Origin: Roseateles_B sp041906185
GTDB taxonomy: Bacteria; Pseudomonadota; Gammaproteobacteria; Burkholderiales; Burkholderiaceae_C
DNA: 64,000 nt
Reading direction: 5' to 3'
Assembly: GCA_041906185.1 (NCBI GenBank)
Contig: JAYRJQ010000002.1
Coordinates: 220,633-284,632, forward strand
Of this stretch, positions 1 through 7,524 are shown piece after piece. A program made the position numbers and the translations under genes. The stretch's first letter is position 1. Each line of letters starts with the position of its first letter. Below the pieces are notes generated by a model, which saw only the letters and a program-made list of their open reading frames with translations, had not been told where the DNA came from and made no database searches.

Positions 1-205
1 CCGCCAGCTTGTGCGGCGGGAAGTGCTGGGACATGCCCAGGTAGAGCTCGTTGTACGCCAGGTTGCCGCCCGGGTCGATGATGCAGCCGGTGCCCTTGTT
101 GACGATCAGGAACTGGTTGGACTGGACGGCTTCGCCTTCTTCGTCGCTCAGCTTGGCGAACATCAGACAGACGTGATCGTCCTTGCGGAACAACTCGATG
201 GCCAC
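1..205 (-). CDS. MBL-fold di-iron oxygen-binding (ODP/FprA-like) protein, N-terminal fragment
   Basis: The gene leaves the window at its 3' side, so only the first 68 residues are visible. They begin VAIELFRKDD and include a stretch around CIIDPGGN that is typical of the N-terminal beta-lactamase-fold domain of oxygen-binding di-iron flavoproteins. Such proteins reduce oxygen or NO, or sense oxygen. I chose the GTG at 205 because GGGAGAG lies just upstream; an ATG at 222 is out of frame. An FNR-like half-dyad lies about 90 bp upstream, which would suit an oxygen-related gene. The family call rests on a short fragment. Whether a flavodoxin or regulatory domain follows cannot be seen. Confidence 0.75.
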   Translation of the reverse strand, partial: MAIELFRKDDHVCLMFAKLSDEEGEAVQSNQFLIVNKGTGCIIDPGGNLAYNELYLGMSQHFPPHKLA

Positions 206-255
206 GGGCTCTCTCCCTGCATTGGATGAGTCCCTACTCTAGGGGGGAGTTTGGC

Positions 256-285
256 TGCCCGTCTTGAGGCATCTCAAGACGGGCA
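256..285. other. Perfect 13-bp stem-loop between genes
   Basis: TGCCCGTCTTGAG is followed by the loop GCAT and then the exact reverse complement. No T-run follows on either strand, so this is not a clear intrinsic terminator. It lies downstream of the M56 operon and upstream of the GTG start at 205. Confidence 0.6.
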
Positions 286-293
286 GTGAATTC

Positions 294-307
294 TTGGCCT
301 GGATCAA
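294..307 (-). promoter_or_regulatory. FNR-like half-palindrome
   Basis: On the minus strand the site reads TTGATCCAGGCCAA. The left half TTGAT matches the FNR/ANR consensus perfectly, while the right half matches 3 of 5. It lies about 90 bp upstream of the ODP-like start. The assignment is tentative. Confidence 0.3.
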
Positions 308-352
308 GAACTGAGTGGCCCGGTCGTCCGGCCGAGGGCGGCGAGGCGCCGT

Positions 353-1666
353 TCACATCGGCAGCGATTCCCGCAGGCCACGCGCCTGGCGCGCCGGCTC
401 GGGCAGCTTCTGCGGCCCGGGGCGGGCCACGAGGTCGATCTTCAGCGTGCGGCCGGCCTCGCCGATCTCCACACGGCCCGGCTCGCCGGCCTTGACGAGC
501 AGCTTCGGGCGCGCGATGGCCTCGGCGGCCGTGCCCCGGTAGAGCACCAGGTCCAGGCGGTAGCTGGCATCGGGCAGCGCCTGCGGCGTCAGCTCGATGC
601 GCCACGAGGCACCGGTGTCCGCGCCCGCCGGCTGGAAGGCCACGGTCGCCGGTTGCCCGTCCCGCGTGATGACGCGCGGCTCGCCGAGCAGCGTCTCGCC
701 GTCCCGCACGCTGAGGCGCAGATCGACGCTGGCACCCGTGGGCTGCGCCTGGGCCTGCAAGGCGTAGCCGAGGGCGGACATCAGCAGCGCGGCCAGGGCG
801 GCGCCGAGGCGGATGCGCCCGGTCTGGGCGGCGTGGGTGCGGTGGTTCTTGAGCATCTGGACTCTCCGTTGAAGGGGATGGGGGGATTGCCAGGAGGCGG
901 CCAGCGGCGGCCACAGGGCGGGCGATGACGGGAGGTGGCCCGTCTTGAGCAGGGCATGGGCGTAGTGCGCCAGGTCGCGGGCCGGCGCGTGCTGCAGCAC
1001 GAGCGCGTCGCAGGCGAGCTCCTGGTCCTGGGCGAAGCGCCGCAAGGCCCACCAGGCGAGCGGGTTGAACCAGTGCAGGCAGACGAGCAGCCGCGCGAGC
1101 AGCGTCCAGGCGTTGTCGCCCCGTCGCGCGTGGACGGCCTCGTGCGCGAGCACCAGCGTGCGTTCGGGCGCCGTGAAGCGCTGCCTGAAATCCATCGGCA
1201 GCACGAGCCGCGGGCGCCACAGCCCGACGAGTGCGGGGCTGCAGCCGGCGGGGCTGCGCCAGACGGCCGGCCCGCGCACCAGGCGCGCCAGCAGCTGGCC
1301 CTGGGCGCGCCATTGCATCGCCAGCAGCGCGACCACGCCCGCGAGCCACATCAGCAGGACGGCGCCGGGCTCCCAGGCATCGGGCATGGCGGCCATCGCG
1401 CCGGACGCGGCCGGCAGCGGAGCGGCCTGGGGGAGCAGCGTCAGGACCTGCAGGGGCGGCAGGACCGTCGGCCCGGGCAACTGCAGGACGAGCTGCCCGA
1501 GCGGGACGGCGAGCCAGGCGGCGTGCACGCCCCGGGGGCCGGTCGCACTCATCAGCACGGGACGCAGCAGCGTCATGAGCAGCAGCGCTGCGCAGAGAAA
1601 GACCGTCTGCTGCCCCAGCCACTGCAGGCCGCGGATCGCCAGGGGTCCGGCCAGCAGCTCGATCAC
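353..1666 (-). CDS. M56 family metallopeptidase (BlaR1-like), third copy of the operon
   Basis: This 437-residue membrane zinc peptidase belongs to the BlaR1/MecR1 family. N-terminal membrane segments lie near residues 20-36 and 100-118. The zinc site is HEAVH at 175-179, with the third ligand Glu216 in QELACD, and WFNPLAWW lies between. A further membrane segment near 287-303 is followed by a roughly 130-residue beta-rich C-terminal domain, probably periplasmic, that has no cysteines, unlike the two sister copies. There is no penicillin-binding domain. The GTG start at 1666 overlaps the upstream stop (GTGA), which implies translational coupling. By family analogy it would cleave a BlaI repressor when activated; its signal is unknown. 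Confidence 0.85.
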   Translation of the reverse strand: MIELLAGPLAIRGLQWLGQQTVFLCAALLLMTLLRPVLMSATGPRGVHAAWLAVPLGQLVLQLPGPTVLPPLQVLTLLPQAAPLPAASGAMAAMPDAWEPGAVLLMWLAGVVALLAMQWRAQGQLLARLVRGPAVWRSPAGCSPALVGLWRPRLVLPMDFRQRFTAPERTLVLAHEAVHARRGDNAWTLLARLLVCLHWFNPLAWWALRRFAQDQELACDALVLQHAPARDLAHYAHALLKTGHLPSSPALWPPLAASWQSPHPLQRRVQMLKNHRTHAAQTGRIRLGAALAALLMSALGYALQAQAQPTGASVDLRLSVRDGETLLGEPRVITRDGQPATVAFQPAGADTGASWRIELTPQALPDASYRLDLVLYRGTAAEAIARPKLLVKAGEPGRVEIGEAGRTLKIDLVARPGPQKLPEPARQARGLRESLPM

Positions 1667-3219
1667 GGCGTCTCCCCGCGCGCCTGGCGCCAGGCCTGGT
1701 CCTGGGCCTGCATCGCCTCACGCCATTGGCGGAACTCGGCGGCATAGCGCTCGACGTCGGCCTTCTGATCGGGGGTGAGCGGGGGGCGCGTGGCCTCGAT
1801 CTCGCCGCGGAACTCGGCCGAGTAGGGGTCCTTCAGCGTCACGGTGACCTGTGCCTGGAGCGGGGCGCCCAGCGGGCCCGGCAGGCGCGTCGCCAGCGTC
1901 TGCGGCCCCTGGCCGATCTGCAGCTCGACGAGGCCGGTCAGCGTCTGCTGGCAGGACTTGTCGAGGATCTCGGCCATGGGCCTCACCGTGTCGGTGGGGC
2001 CGCTGTAGAAGGTGATGCCCAGGCACCAGTCGCCCTGCCGGGACTGCATCGTGGTGGCGTGCGGGGTCTTCAGGCTGCCGTCCAGCGGCAGCACGACGCT
2101 CATGCGGCGGTGCTCCCAGGAGCGGCCGCCCTGCTGGCTGGCCAGCTCGATCAACAGGCCCTGGCCCCGCGGTGCCTGGGGTGCAGCGGCCGCTGAGGTC
2201 GATGCCGCCGTGGCGGGTGCTGCCGGCGCGGCTGCCGCGGTCGGCTTGACCGGCTGGGCCGGTCGCGTGGGCGCCAGGCTCCCGGCCGCCTGGGACAGGG
2301 CGGTGGCCCCCAGGCACAGGCCCAGTACGCCGGCACGGCCCCAGTGGCGGCGCCAGGCGGGCCGCGCATGACGGGCCAGCAGGCGCACGCGTTCCAGCAA
2401 GGGATGACGGTGCGCCCAGCCCGTGCTGAGCACCGGCAGATCGCGGCCCGGGTGGGACTTGAGCAAGGCGTTGAGATAGGTCTTCACGAGGGCGTCCTCC
2501 GGGGTCTGGTTTGCGGCCTGCTGGTTCAGGACGGCGGCATCGCAGGCCAGCTCCTGGTCCTGACGCATGCGGTGCAGCGCCCACCAGGCCAGCGGGTTGA
2601 ACCACTGCAGCACGAGCAGGGTGATGGCGAGCAGGTTCCAGGCGTTGTCGTGGCGCCGAGCGTGGACGGCCTCATGGGCGAGGATCAGCGCCTGCTCGCT
2701 GGGGCTGAAGCGCTGGGCGAAGTCCTGCGGCAGCACGAGGCGCGCGCGCCAGACGCCCAACAGGGCGGGGCTGTCGCCGGCGGGTGCGAGCCACCCCTCG
2801 GGCCCGCGCAGCAGCCGGGCACCGAAGCGGGCCTGGCGCCAGGTCAGCAGGCCCAGCACTGCCACGACCCCGAGCGCCCAGGCACCGAGCGCCAGCGTGG
2901 GCAGGGCCGGCAGGCGCCACGCGGCGGCCTCGGCGCGCTCAGATGGACGCGGTGCGACGCGGGTCTCGTCGCCCACCGCCACCCACGCCGGCACGAGCTC
3001 CTCCAGCATCACCACGGGAGCAGGCAAGACCTGACCCTCGACGAGGCGCGGCAGACCCGGAGCCAGCAGCACCAGCGGCACGAGCAGCCAGGCCAGGTAG
3101 ACGGCGCCGGCATCGAAGGCGCGACGCAGCAGGGGCCGCAGCAGGGCCAGGAGCAGCACGGCGGCGCTGAACAGCAGCGTCTGCGTCGTCAGCAGGTGCA
3201 GCCAGGGGTGGGTGTTCAT
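1663..3219 (-). CDS. M56 family metallopeptidase (BlaR1-like), second copy of the operon
   Basis: The 518-residue protein has the same plan as its neighbours. Membrane helices lie near 13-31 and 39-56, another near 108-126, the zinc motif HEAVH is at 182-186, Glu223 is in QELACD, and WFNPLAWW is conserved. A helix near 297-312 is followed by an Ala/Pro-rich linker (about 317-350) and a periplasmic domain with Cys399 and Cys423 (DWCLG and KSCQQ). It is clearly a tandem duplicate of the 3235-4767 gene: both share FDAG.VYLAWLLVP and TGWAH.HPLLERVR. The start is an ATG preceded by AGGGGGC. It overlaps the next gene by 4 nt and sits 15 nt after the previous one, so it belongs to the blaI operon. 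One copy of the repeated 15-mer lies inside, read as EGQVLPA. Confidence 0.88.
   Translation of the reverse strand: MNTHPWLHLLTTQTLLFSAAVLLLALLRPLLRRAFDAGAVYLAWLLVPLVLLAPGLPRLVEGQVLPAPVVMLEELVPAWVAVGDETRVAPRPSERAEAAAWRLPALPTLALGAWALGVVAVLGLLTWRQARFGARLLRGPEGWLAPAGDSPALLGVWRARLVLPQDFAQRFSPSEQALILAHEAVHARRHDNAWNLLAITLLVLQWFNPLAWWALHRMRQDQELACDAAVLNQQAANQTPEDALVKTYLNALLKSHPGRDLPVLSTGWAHRHPLLERVRLLARHARPAWRRHWGRAGVLGLCLGATALSQAAGSLAPTRPAQPVKPTAAAAPAAPATAASTSAAAAPQAPRGQGLLIELASQQGGRSWEHRRMSVVLPLDGSLKTPHATTMQSRQGDWCLGITFYSGPTDTVRPMAEILDKSCQQTLTGLVELQIGQGPQTLATRLPGPLGAPLQAQVTVTLKDPYSAEFRGEIEATRPPLTPDQKADVERYAAEFRQWREAMQAQDQAWRQARGETP
3024..3038 (+). repeat. Copy 1 of recurrent 15-mer GCAAGACCTGACCCT
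   Basis: Exact copy inside the second M56 gene. On the coding strand it is read GGT CAG GTC TTG (Gly-Gln-Val-Leu). See the finding on the dispersed 15-mer. Confidence 0.85.
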
Positions 3220-3234
3220 GGGATGCCCCCTGCT

Positions 3235-4767
3235 TCAGCGCTGCTCGCCGCGTGCCAGGCGCCAGGCGCGGTCCTGGGCGGAGAGGGTGGCGTAGTCGCG
3301 GGTGCGCTCGGCCATGTTCTGCAGCATCTGCTGTCGCTGCGGGGCATCCATCGTCTCGACCTGGCGGCGGAACAAGGCGAGGAACACTTCGGAGCGCGGG
3401 TCCTCGACGCGCACGCTGACCTGGGCCTGGACGGCTTGCTGCGGGGCGTCCGGCAGCGCCGCCTGCAGGCTGGTCGCGCCCTTGCCGAGCGTCAGCGGCT
3501 GGAGCTCGGTCAGGGACCGCGTGCATTGCCGGTCCAGAAGCTCCGTCTGCGGGCGCAGATCGTGGTCGGGGAAGGCGTAGAGATGGACGCCCAGGCACCA
3601 GTCGCCCATGGGCGCATGCAGGTTGAACTGCGTGTGGCTGTCGCTCAGCAGATGAGCGAAGGCAAAGACCATGTCCTTGTGCTGCCAGGCGTTGCCGGCC
3701 TGCTGGCTGTCCAGCTGAACGACCAGCCCGATCGGCTTCTTGCCCGAATAGGCCTCCTCTTTCGCCAGATGCTCGACCAGCTTCTGGCTGAGTTCCTCCG
3801 CGGTCAGCGGCTGGGCCGCCTGCGCCAGCAGCGTCAGCCCCAGGCACAGGCCCGCGGCCCCGGCGCGGCCCAGGCGGCGCTGCCAGGCCGGGCGGCGCTG
3901 CAGGCGCAGGCCTCGCACGCGTTCCAGCAGCGGGTGCTGGTGGGCCCAGCCGGTGCTCAGCAGCGGCAGGCCGCGGGTGGGATGGGACTTCAGCAGTGCA
4001 TTGATGTAGTGCTTCACAAGGGGCTCCTCTCCTGAGTCGGGGTTGTGGGTTTGATGCAGGACCGCGGCGTCACAGGCCAGCTCCTGGTCCTGGCGCATGC
4101 GGCGCAGCGCCCACCAGGCCAGCGGGTTGAACCACTGCACGGCCAGCAGCGCGGCGGCAAGCAGATTCCAGGCGTTGTCATGGCGCCGTGCGTGGACGGC
4201 CTCGTGGGCCAGGATCAGCGCGCGCTCGCTAGGGGCGAAACGCTGCTCGAAGTCCTGCGGCAGCACGAGCCGGGCGCGCCAGACGCCGCACAGCGCGGGG
4301 CTGTCGCCGGCGGGGGCGATCCAGCCGCCAGGCCCGCGCCGCAGCCGGGCCAGGAATCGGGTCTGCCGCAGCACCAGCAGGCCCAGCAATCCGCCGGCAC
4401 CGGTCATCCACAAGGTGAGCGCGACAGGGCGGTGGAGGGGGAGATCGACCGGCGCGCGAGCCGGGGTGCCCGTCGAGGCAGTGCCTGCATCCCGGGCCGC
4501 CGGCGCTGCCGTCTCCTGCGCTACCAGCCACGCCGGGGTGGCCTGCGCCAGGGTCCGTGTCGCGACGTCCGGCAGGGTCTGCCTGTCCAGCACGCGCGGC
4601 AAGGCGGGGCTCAGCATGAGCAGCGGCACGAGCAGCCAGGCCAGGTAGACGGTGCCGGCATCGAAGGCGTGGCGCAGCAGGGGCCGCAGCAGCGCCAGCA
4701 GCAGCACGGCGGCGCTGAAGAGCAGGGTCTGCGTCACGAGCAGTTGGAGGCCGGTGTGCTCAGTCAT
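3235..4767 (-). CDS. M56 family metallopeptidase (BlaR1-like), first copy of the operon
   Basis: The 510-residue zinc metallopeptidase has helices near 13-31, 39-56 and 116-134. HEAVH is at 188-192, Glu229 is in QELACD, and a helix lies near 302-317. The C-terminal domain has two cysteines, Cys391 (DWCLG) and Cys415 (DRQC), matching those in the next gene downstream. The ATG at 4767 lies inside the last codons of blaI (8-nt overlap), as in classic blaI-blaR1 pairs. By family knowledge, signal-induced autoproteolysis frees activity that destroys BlaI. The ligand here is unknown because the sensor domain is not a penicillin-binding fold. Confidence 0.88.
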   Translation of the reverse strand: MTEHTGLQLLVTQTLLFSAAVLLLALLRPLLRHAFDAGTVYLAWLLVPLLMLSPALPRVLDRQTLPDVATRTLAQATPAWLVAQETAAPAARDAGTASTGTPARAPVDLPLHRPVALTLWMTGAGGLLGLLVLRQTRFLARLRRGPGGWIAPAGDSPALCGVWRARLVLPQDFEQRFAPSERALILAHEAVHARRHDNAWNLLAAALLAVQWFNPLAWWALRRMRQDQELACDAAVLHQTHNPDSGEEPLVKHYINALLKSHPTRGLPLLSTGWAHQHPLLERVRGLRLQRRPAWQRRLGRAGAAGLCLGLTLLAQAAQPLTAEELSQKLVEHLAKEEAYSGKKPIGLVVQLDSQQAGNAWQHKDMVFAFAHLLSDSHTQFNLHAPMGDWCLGVHLYAFPDHDLRPQTELLDRQCTRSLTELQPLTLGKGATSLQAALPDAPQQAVQAQVSVRVEDPRSEVFLALFRRQVETMDAPQRQQMLQNMAERTRDYATLSAQDRAWRLARGEQR

Positions 4768-5125
4768 TTTCGTAGTCCTGGATCAGCTGCTTGAGGGCCT
4801 TCAGGTCGGCGTCGCTCAGCTTGCGTTCCGAGGAGAACTGGGCCACCAGGGGCGCCAGGCTGCCGCCGAAGAGGCGGTCCAGCAAGCCCATGCTCTGGCG
4901 CTTGAGCCAGTGCTCGCGCTGCAGCACCGGGCTGTAGAGGTAGCGCCGGCCGTCCTTCTCGGCGCTGATCGCGCCCTTGTTGAGCAGGCGGTTGAGCAGG
5001 GTCTTGATGGTGGCCAGCTGCCAGTCCTGCCGGTCCTGCAGGGCGCTGGCGATGTCCTCGGTGCTCTGGGGGGCGCGGTCCCACAGCACTTCCATGATCT
5101 GGGCTTCGGCGTCGCTGATGTTCAT
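4760..5125 (-). CDS. BlaI/MecI family transcriptional repressor
   Basis: This 121-residue winged-helix repressor fits the usual family length. The N-terminal part (residues 3-65) carries the signature SDAEAQIMEVLW, WQLATIKTLLNRLL and GRRYLY. The C-terminal dimerisation part contains PLVAQFSSERKLS (92-104); by position this matches the BlaI segment cut by BlaR1 (Asn101-Phe102), so a cut near Phe97 is plausible but inferred. I chose the ATG at 5125 because it starts the conserved MNISDAE. Upstream codons would run through the operator. No Shine-Dalgarno sequence precedes it, so the message may be leaderless. It heads the operon with three M56 genes. Confidence 0.92.
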   Translation of the reverse strand: MNISDAEAQIMEVLWDRAPQSTEDIASALQDRQDWQLATIKTLLNRLLNKGAISAEKDGRRYLYSPVLQREHWLKRQSMGLLDRLFGGSLAPLVAQFSSERKLSDADLKALKQLIQDYEND

Positions 5126-5130
5126 GGTTA

Positions 5131-5171
5131 GATTACGGTTGTAAACGTTGATATTGTTTACGTCTGTAATC
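5131..5171. promoter_or_regulatory. BlaI operator: perfect nested dyad
   Basis: The outer half-sites are GATTAC (5131-5136) and GTAATC (5166-5171). The inner half-sites are GTAAAC (5141-5146) and GTTTAC (5156-5161). Both pairs share the centre 5151. The site ends 5 bp before the blaI ATG, so it must cover the promoter or transcription start. TGTA/TACA-type cores are usual for BlaI. Autorepression of the operon is inferred. Confidence 0.8.
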
Positions 5172-5217
5172 GATAAAGGCAAGCGCGCTCGATTAGGGAG
5201 TTACCCGGGGGTGAATG

Positions 5218-5242
5218 CAAAAGCCCGCCGGAGGGGCGGGCT
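5218..5242 (-). terminator. Rho-independent terminator
   Basis: On the minus strand an 8-bp stem AGCCCGCC / GGCGGGCT with a 5-nt loop runs directly into TTTT. It lies downstream of the TonB-like gene and separates that unit from the blaI promoter. Confidence 0.75.
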
Positions 5243-5256
5243 GGGTGGGGGCTGGC

Positions 5257-5336
5257 GCTTGAGGGCTTGCAAGCCCTCAAGCCTTCGCGAGGAAGTCAGG
5301 GGGCTCTGGTGCTTGAGGGCCTGCATGCCCTCAAGC
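5257..5336. repeat. Two REP-like 26-bp palindromes in tandem
   Basis: The first palindrome (5257-5282) is perfect, with half-site GCTTGAGGGCTTG. The second (5311-5336) has half-site GCTTGAGGGCCTG and one mismatch. Each is followed by CTTCG, so the unit repeats with a 54-bp period. It lies between the TonB-like stop and its terminator. Confidence 0.85.
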
Positions 5337-5346
5337 CTTCGGCAGG

Positions 5347-5376
5347 CACAGGACATGCCGCAGGGCATGTCCTGTG
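5347..5376. other. 13-bp stem-loop after the TonB-like gene
   Basis: CACAGGACATGCC, loop GCAG, then the exact complement. It begins 8 nt after the TonB-like stop codon. There is no T-run; it may protect the mRNA 3' end. Confidence 0.6.
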
Positions 5377-5383
5377 TCCGGCC

Positions 5384-5746
5384 TCAGTCCTCGTTCTTGA
5401 AGACGAGCTTGACTTCGTGGGTCTGCTTTTCGCCCGTGCCCTCGAAGCGCCACTCCATCAGCGCATTGGTCACGGCACGGTCGAAGATGCGCTTGGGCTC
5501 GGCTTCCAGGATCTCGACGCCCGTCACCTTGCCGTCGCCGTCGATCAGGATCTTGGCCTTCACGCTGCCGCCGCTCACGCCCTTCTGCGTGGCTTCCCGC
5601 GGGAACTCCGGCGGCACCTTCTTCACGACCTTGGGGCTGGCATGGGCCGCGACGCTCAGCAGGGCCGCGCCAAGAAAGGCCAGCAGCCAGCGGGACAGGC
5701 CCTTCTTGTCAAACATCGAGCTCATGGCGTTGCGCTTCATCTGCAT
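5384..5746 (-). CDS. Secreted TonB C-terminal-domain protein
   Basis: The 120-residue protein has a signal peptide (positive MQMKRN start, hydrophobic 18-33, cleavage likely after AHA at 34-36). The rest is a lone TonB C-terminal domain with the hallmark PPEFP..A....G.V..K..ID..GKV..V.ILEAEP and a terminal strand. There is no proline-rich spacer or retained membrane anchor, so it is unlikely to be a classical energy transducer. The ATG at 5746 follows AGGGGAAA; a further upstream ATG at 5773 lacks a ribosome site. It lies 23 nt after the chemoreceptor gene, so the two may be co-transcribed. A similar domain is fused to the M56 protein at 8217-9467, which suggests a link with M56 signalling. 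Confidence 0.8.
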   Translation of the reverse strand: MQMKRNAMSSMFDKKGLSRWLLAFLGAALLSVAAHASPKVVKKVPPEFPREATQKGVSGGSVKAKILIDGDGKVTGVEILEAEPKRIFDRAVTNALMEWRFEGTGEKQTHEVKLVFKNED

Positions 5747-5769
5747 GGTTTCCCCTGAAAAATGGTGAC

Positions 5770-7320
5770 TCATTCGCCGGTACGGAAGAAGTCTACGGCC
5801 TGGAGCAGGCGCGTCGAGCTGTCCGTGAGGGCCTCGGTGGAGCGGGTCAGCTCGCTCACCAGGCTGGCGTTCTGTTGGGTGCTGCGGTCCAGCTCGTTCA
5901 TGGCCTGGTTGACCACGCCCACACCGGTGGCCTGCTCCTGGGCCGAGTGCGAGATCTCCTCGATCAGCTGGCCCATGTTGTTGACCTCGTCGACCACGCT
6001 GCGGATGGTGGCGCCGGCATTGTTGACGTGGCCGGTGCCCTGCTCGACGCGCACCGTCGATTCCTGGATCAGCACCTTGATTTCCTTGGCCGCGGCGGCG
6101 GCACGCGAGGCCAGGGCCCGCACCTCGGAGGCCACGACGGCGAAGCCCTTGCCGTGCTCACCGGCCCGGGCCGCTTCCACGGCGGCATTCAGGGCGAGGA
6201 TGTTGGTCTGGAAGGCGATGCCGTCGATCACGCCAATGATGTCGCCGATCTTCTTGGAGCTGGCGCTGATCTCCTGCATGGTCTCGACGACCTGCGCCAC
6301 CGCGTTGCCACCCGCCGAGGCGGACTGGCGGGCCTTGCCGGCGATGCTGGCCGCCTTGCGGGTCAGCTCGCTGGCGCCGCTGAGGTTGGCGGCGATCTCC
6401 TCGACGGAGGCCGCGGTGGTCTGCAGATTGGACGCGGAGCGCGCGGTGCGATCCGCCAGGTTGTTGTTGCCGCCGGCGATGGCACCGGAGTTCTGGGCCA
6501 CCTCGCGGGCGGCCGTGCTCACGCTGCTGGCCACGCCGCGCAGTGCGCGCCGCATCTCCTGCATGGTCTCCAGCATCTGGCCGAGCTCGTCCTGGCCCAT
6601 GCTGGGGATGTCGTGGGTCAGGTCGCCCTGGCTGATGGCCTCCGCGGCATTGCGCGCCTCGCGGACGGGCACGATGATGCTGCGCGTGATCAGCAGGCCG
6701 CCCCCGGCGCCCAGCACCACCGCGACGATCACCAGCACGACGGTGATGATCACGGAGTTGCGCGCCAGCTCGCCGCCCGAGGTGGCGAGGTCATGGGCCG
6801 ATTCGAACTGCAGGTCCACGAGGGACTTCAGGCCGTCCTGGTAGGCCTGCTGGGCCGGGCGGACGTCGGTGATGAGGCTCTCGCGGGCCTCGTCGGGGCT
6901 GCCGTCCGCCTGGATCTTCAGGAACTTGGCGACGGAGGCGAAGAACTTGGCCTGGCGCTCCTTGACGCTGTTCAGGACCTCGGTCTCCTTGGGGGTGTCG
7001 ATCTGCTGCTGCAGGGCGCCCAGCTGCTTGTCGATCTCCTGCAGCGCGCCGTCGATGGCGGCTTTCTGCTTCTTGATCTGCCGGGCTTCGTCCAGCAGCA
7101 GCAGGTCCCGCGAGGCACGAGCGATGACGTTGACATTGCCTTCCAGCGCATTGGCGGCGGCGATCTTCACCAGACTCTGGTTGGCGGTGCGATCCAGATC
7201 CTTGGACAGCCGGTTGGCGCTGTTGGCACCGTAGGCGCCGATGACCACCAGCAGCACGATCAGCAGGGCATAGCTCAGCGAAAGACGCTGGCTGATGCGC
7301 AGGCTCGTCAGAAAGCTCAT
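5770..7320 (-). CDS. Methyl-accepting chemotaxis protein
   Basis: The 516-residue chemoreceptor has TM1 near 13-33, a roughly 155-residue helical periplasmic sensor of the four-helix-bundle kind, and TM2 near 188-212. A HAMP domain (about 213-265) precedes the long cytoplasmic coiled-coil signalling domain, whose tip reads GVIDGIAFQTNILALNAA followed by VEAARAGE. It ends VDFFRTGE, without the CheR/CheB-tethering pentapeptide. I chose the ATG at 7320, preceded by GAGGACAAGAAC, because in-frame codons further upstream are not receptor-like. No che genes are nearby. The ligand is unknown. Confidence 0.92.
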   Translation of the reverse strand: MSFLTSLRISQRLSLSYALLIVLLVVIGAYGANSANRLSKDLDRTANQSLVKIAAANALEGNVNVIARASRDLLLLDEARQIKKQKAAIDGALQEIDKQLGALQQQIDTPKETEVLNSVKERQAKFFASVAKFLKIQADGSPDEARESLITDVRPAQQAYQDGLKSLVDLQFESAHDLATSGGELARNSVIITVVLVIVAVVLGAGGGLLITRSIIVPVREARNAAEAISQGDLTHDIPSMGQDELGQMLETMQEMRRALRGVASSVSTAAREVAQNSGAIAGGNNNLADRTARSASNLQTTAASVEEIAANLSGASELTRKAASIAGKARQSASAGGNAVAQVVETMQEISASSKKIGDIIGVIDGIAFQTNILALNAAVEAARAGEHGKGFAVVASEVRALASRAAAAAKEIKVLIQESTVRVEQGTGHVNNAGATIRSVVDEVNNMGQLIEEISHSAQEQATGVGVVNQAMNELDRSTQQNASLVSELTRSTEALTDSSTRLLQAVDFFRTGE

Positions 7321-7422
7321 GTTCTTGTCCTCGCGGATGAAGCCCGGGAGGCGCTCGGAGTCACCTTCCCGGGGCGGGCACGCGAGGGCGGCGGGACCGG
7401 TGCCGCCTCGTGCCGTGCCTGT

Positions 7423-7488
7423 TGCCGATTGTGTCGGCAGCTGTCCCTGCGCGGTGTGGATCAAATGCGCTCAATTTGATGCGCATTT
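7423..7488. promoter_or_regulatory. Two small dyads upstream of the chemoreceptor gene
   Basis: TGCCGA/TCGGCA (7423-7428 and 7434-7439) and AAATGCGC/GCGCATTT (7463-7470 and 7481-7488). Both lie between yciO and the chemoreceptor start. Either could be an operator; no factor can be named. Confidence 0.3.
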
Positions 7489-7524
7489 CGCAGTCCGGCA
7501 GCAAATCTGCGGCGCGCCTAGGCG

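Noticed and set aside
2344..4035. Long plus-strand open frame (563 codons) antisense to the M56 genes
   Set aside because: It is a shadow of GC-rich coding DNA; the product is Gln/Gly/Arg-rich without motifs, while the opposite strand encodes clear M56 peptidases.
353..5125. Beta-lactam resistance locus (blaI-blaR1)
   Set aside because: The M56 proteins have no penicillin-binding sensor domain and no beta-lactamase gene is present; only the family relation to BlaR1 is supported.
5384..5746. Classical TonB energy transducer
   Set aside because: The protein is too short, lacks the proline-rich spacer, and its N-terminus looks like a cleavable signal peptide. No exbB/exbD is near.
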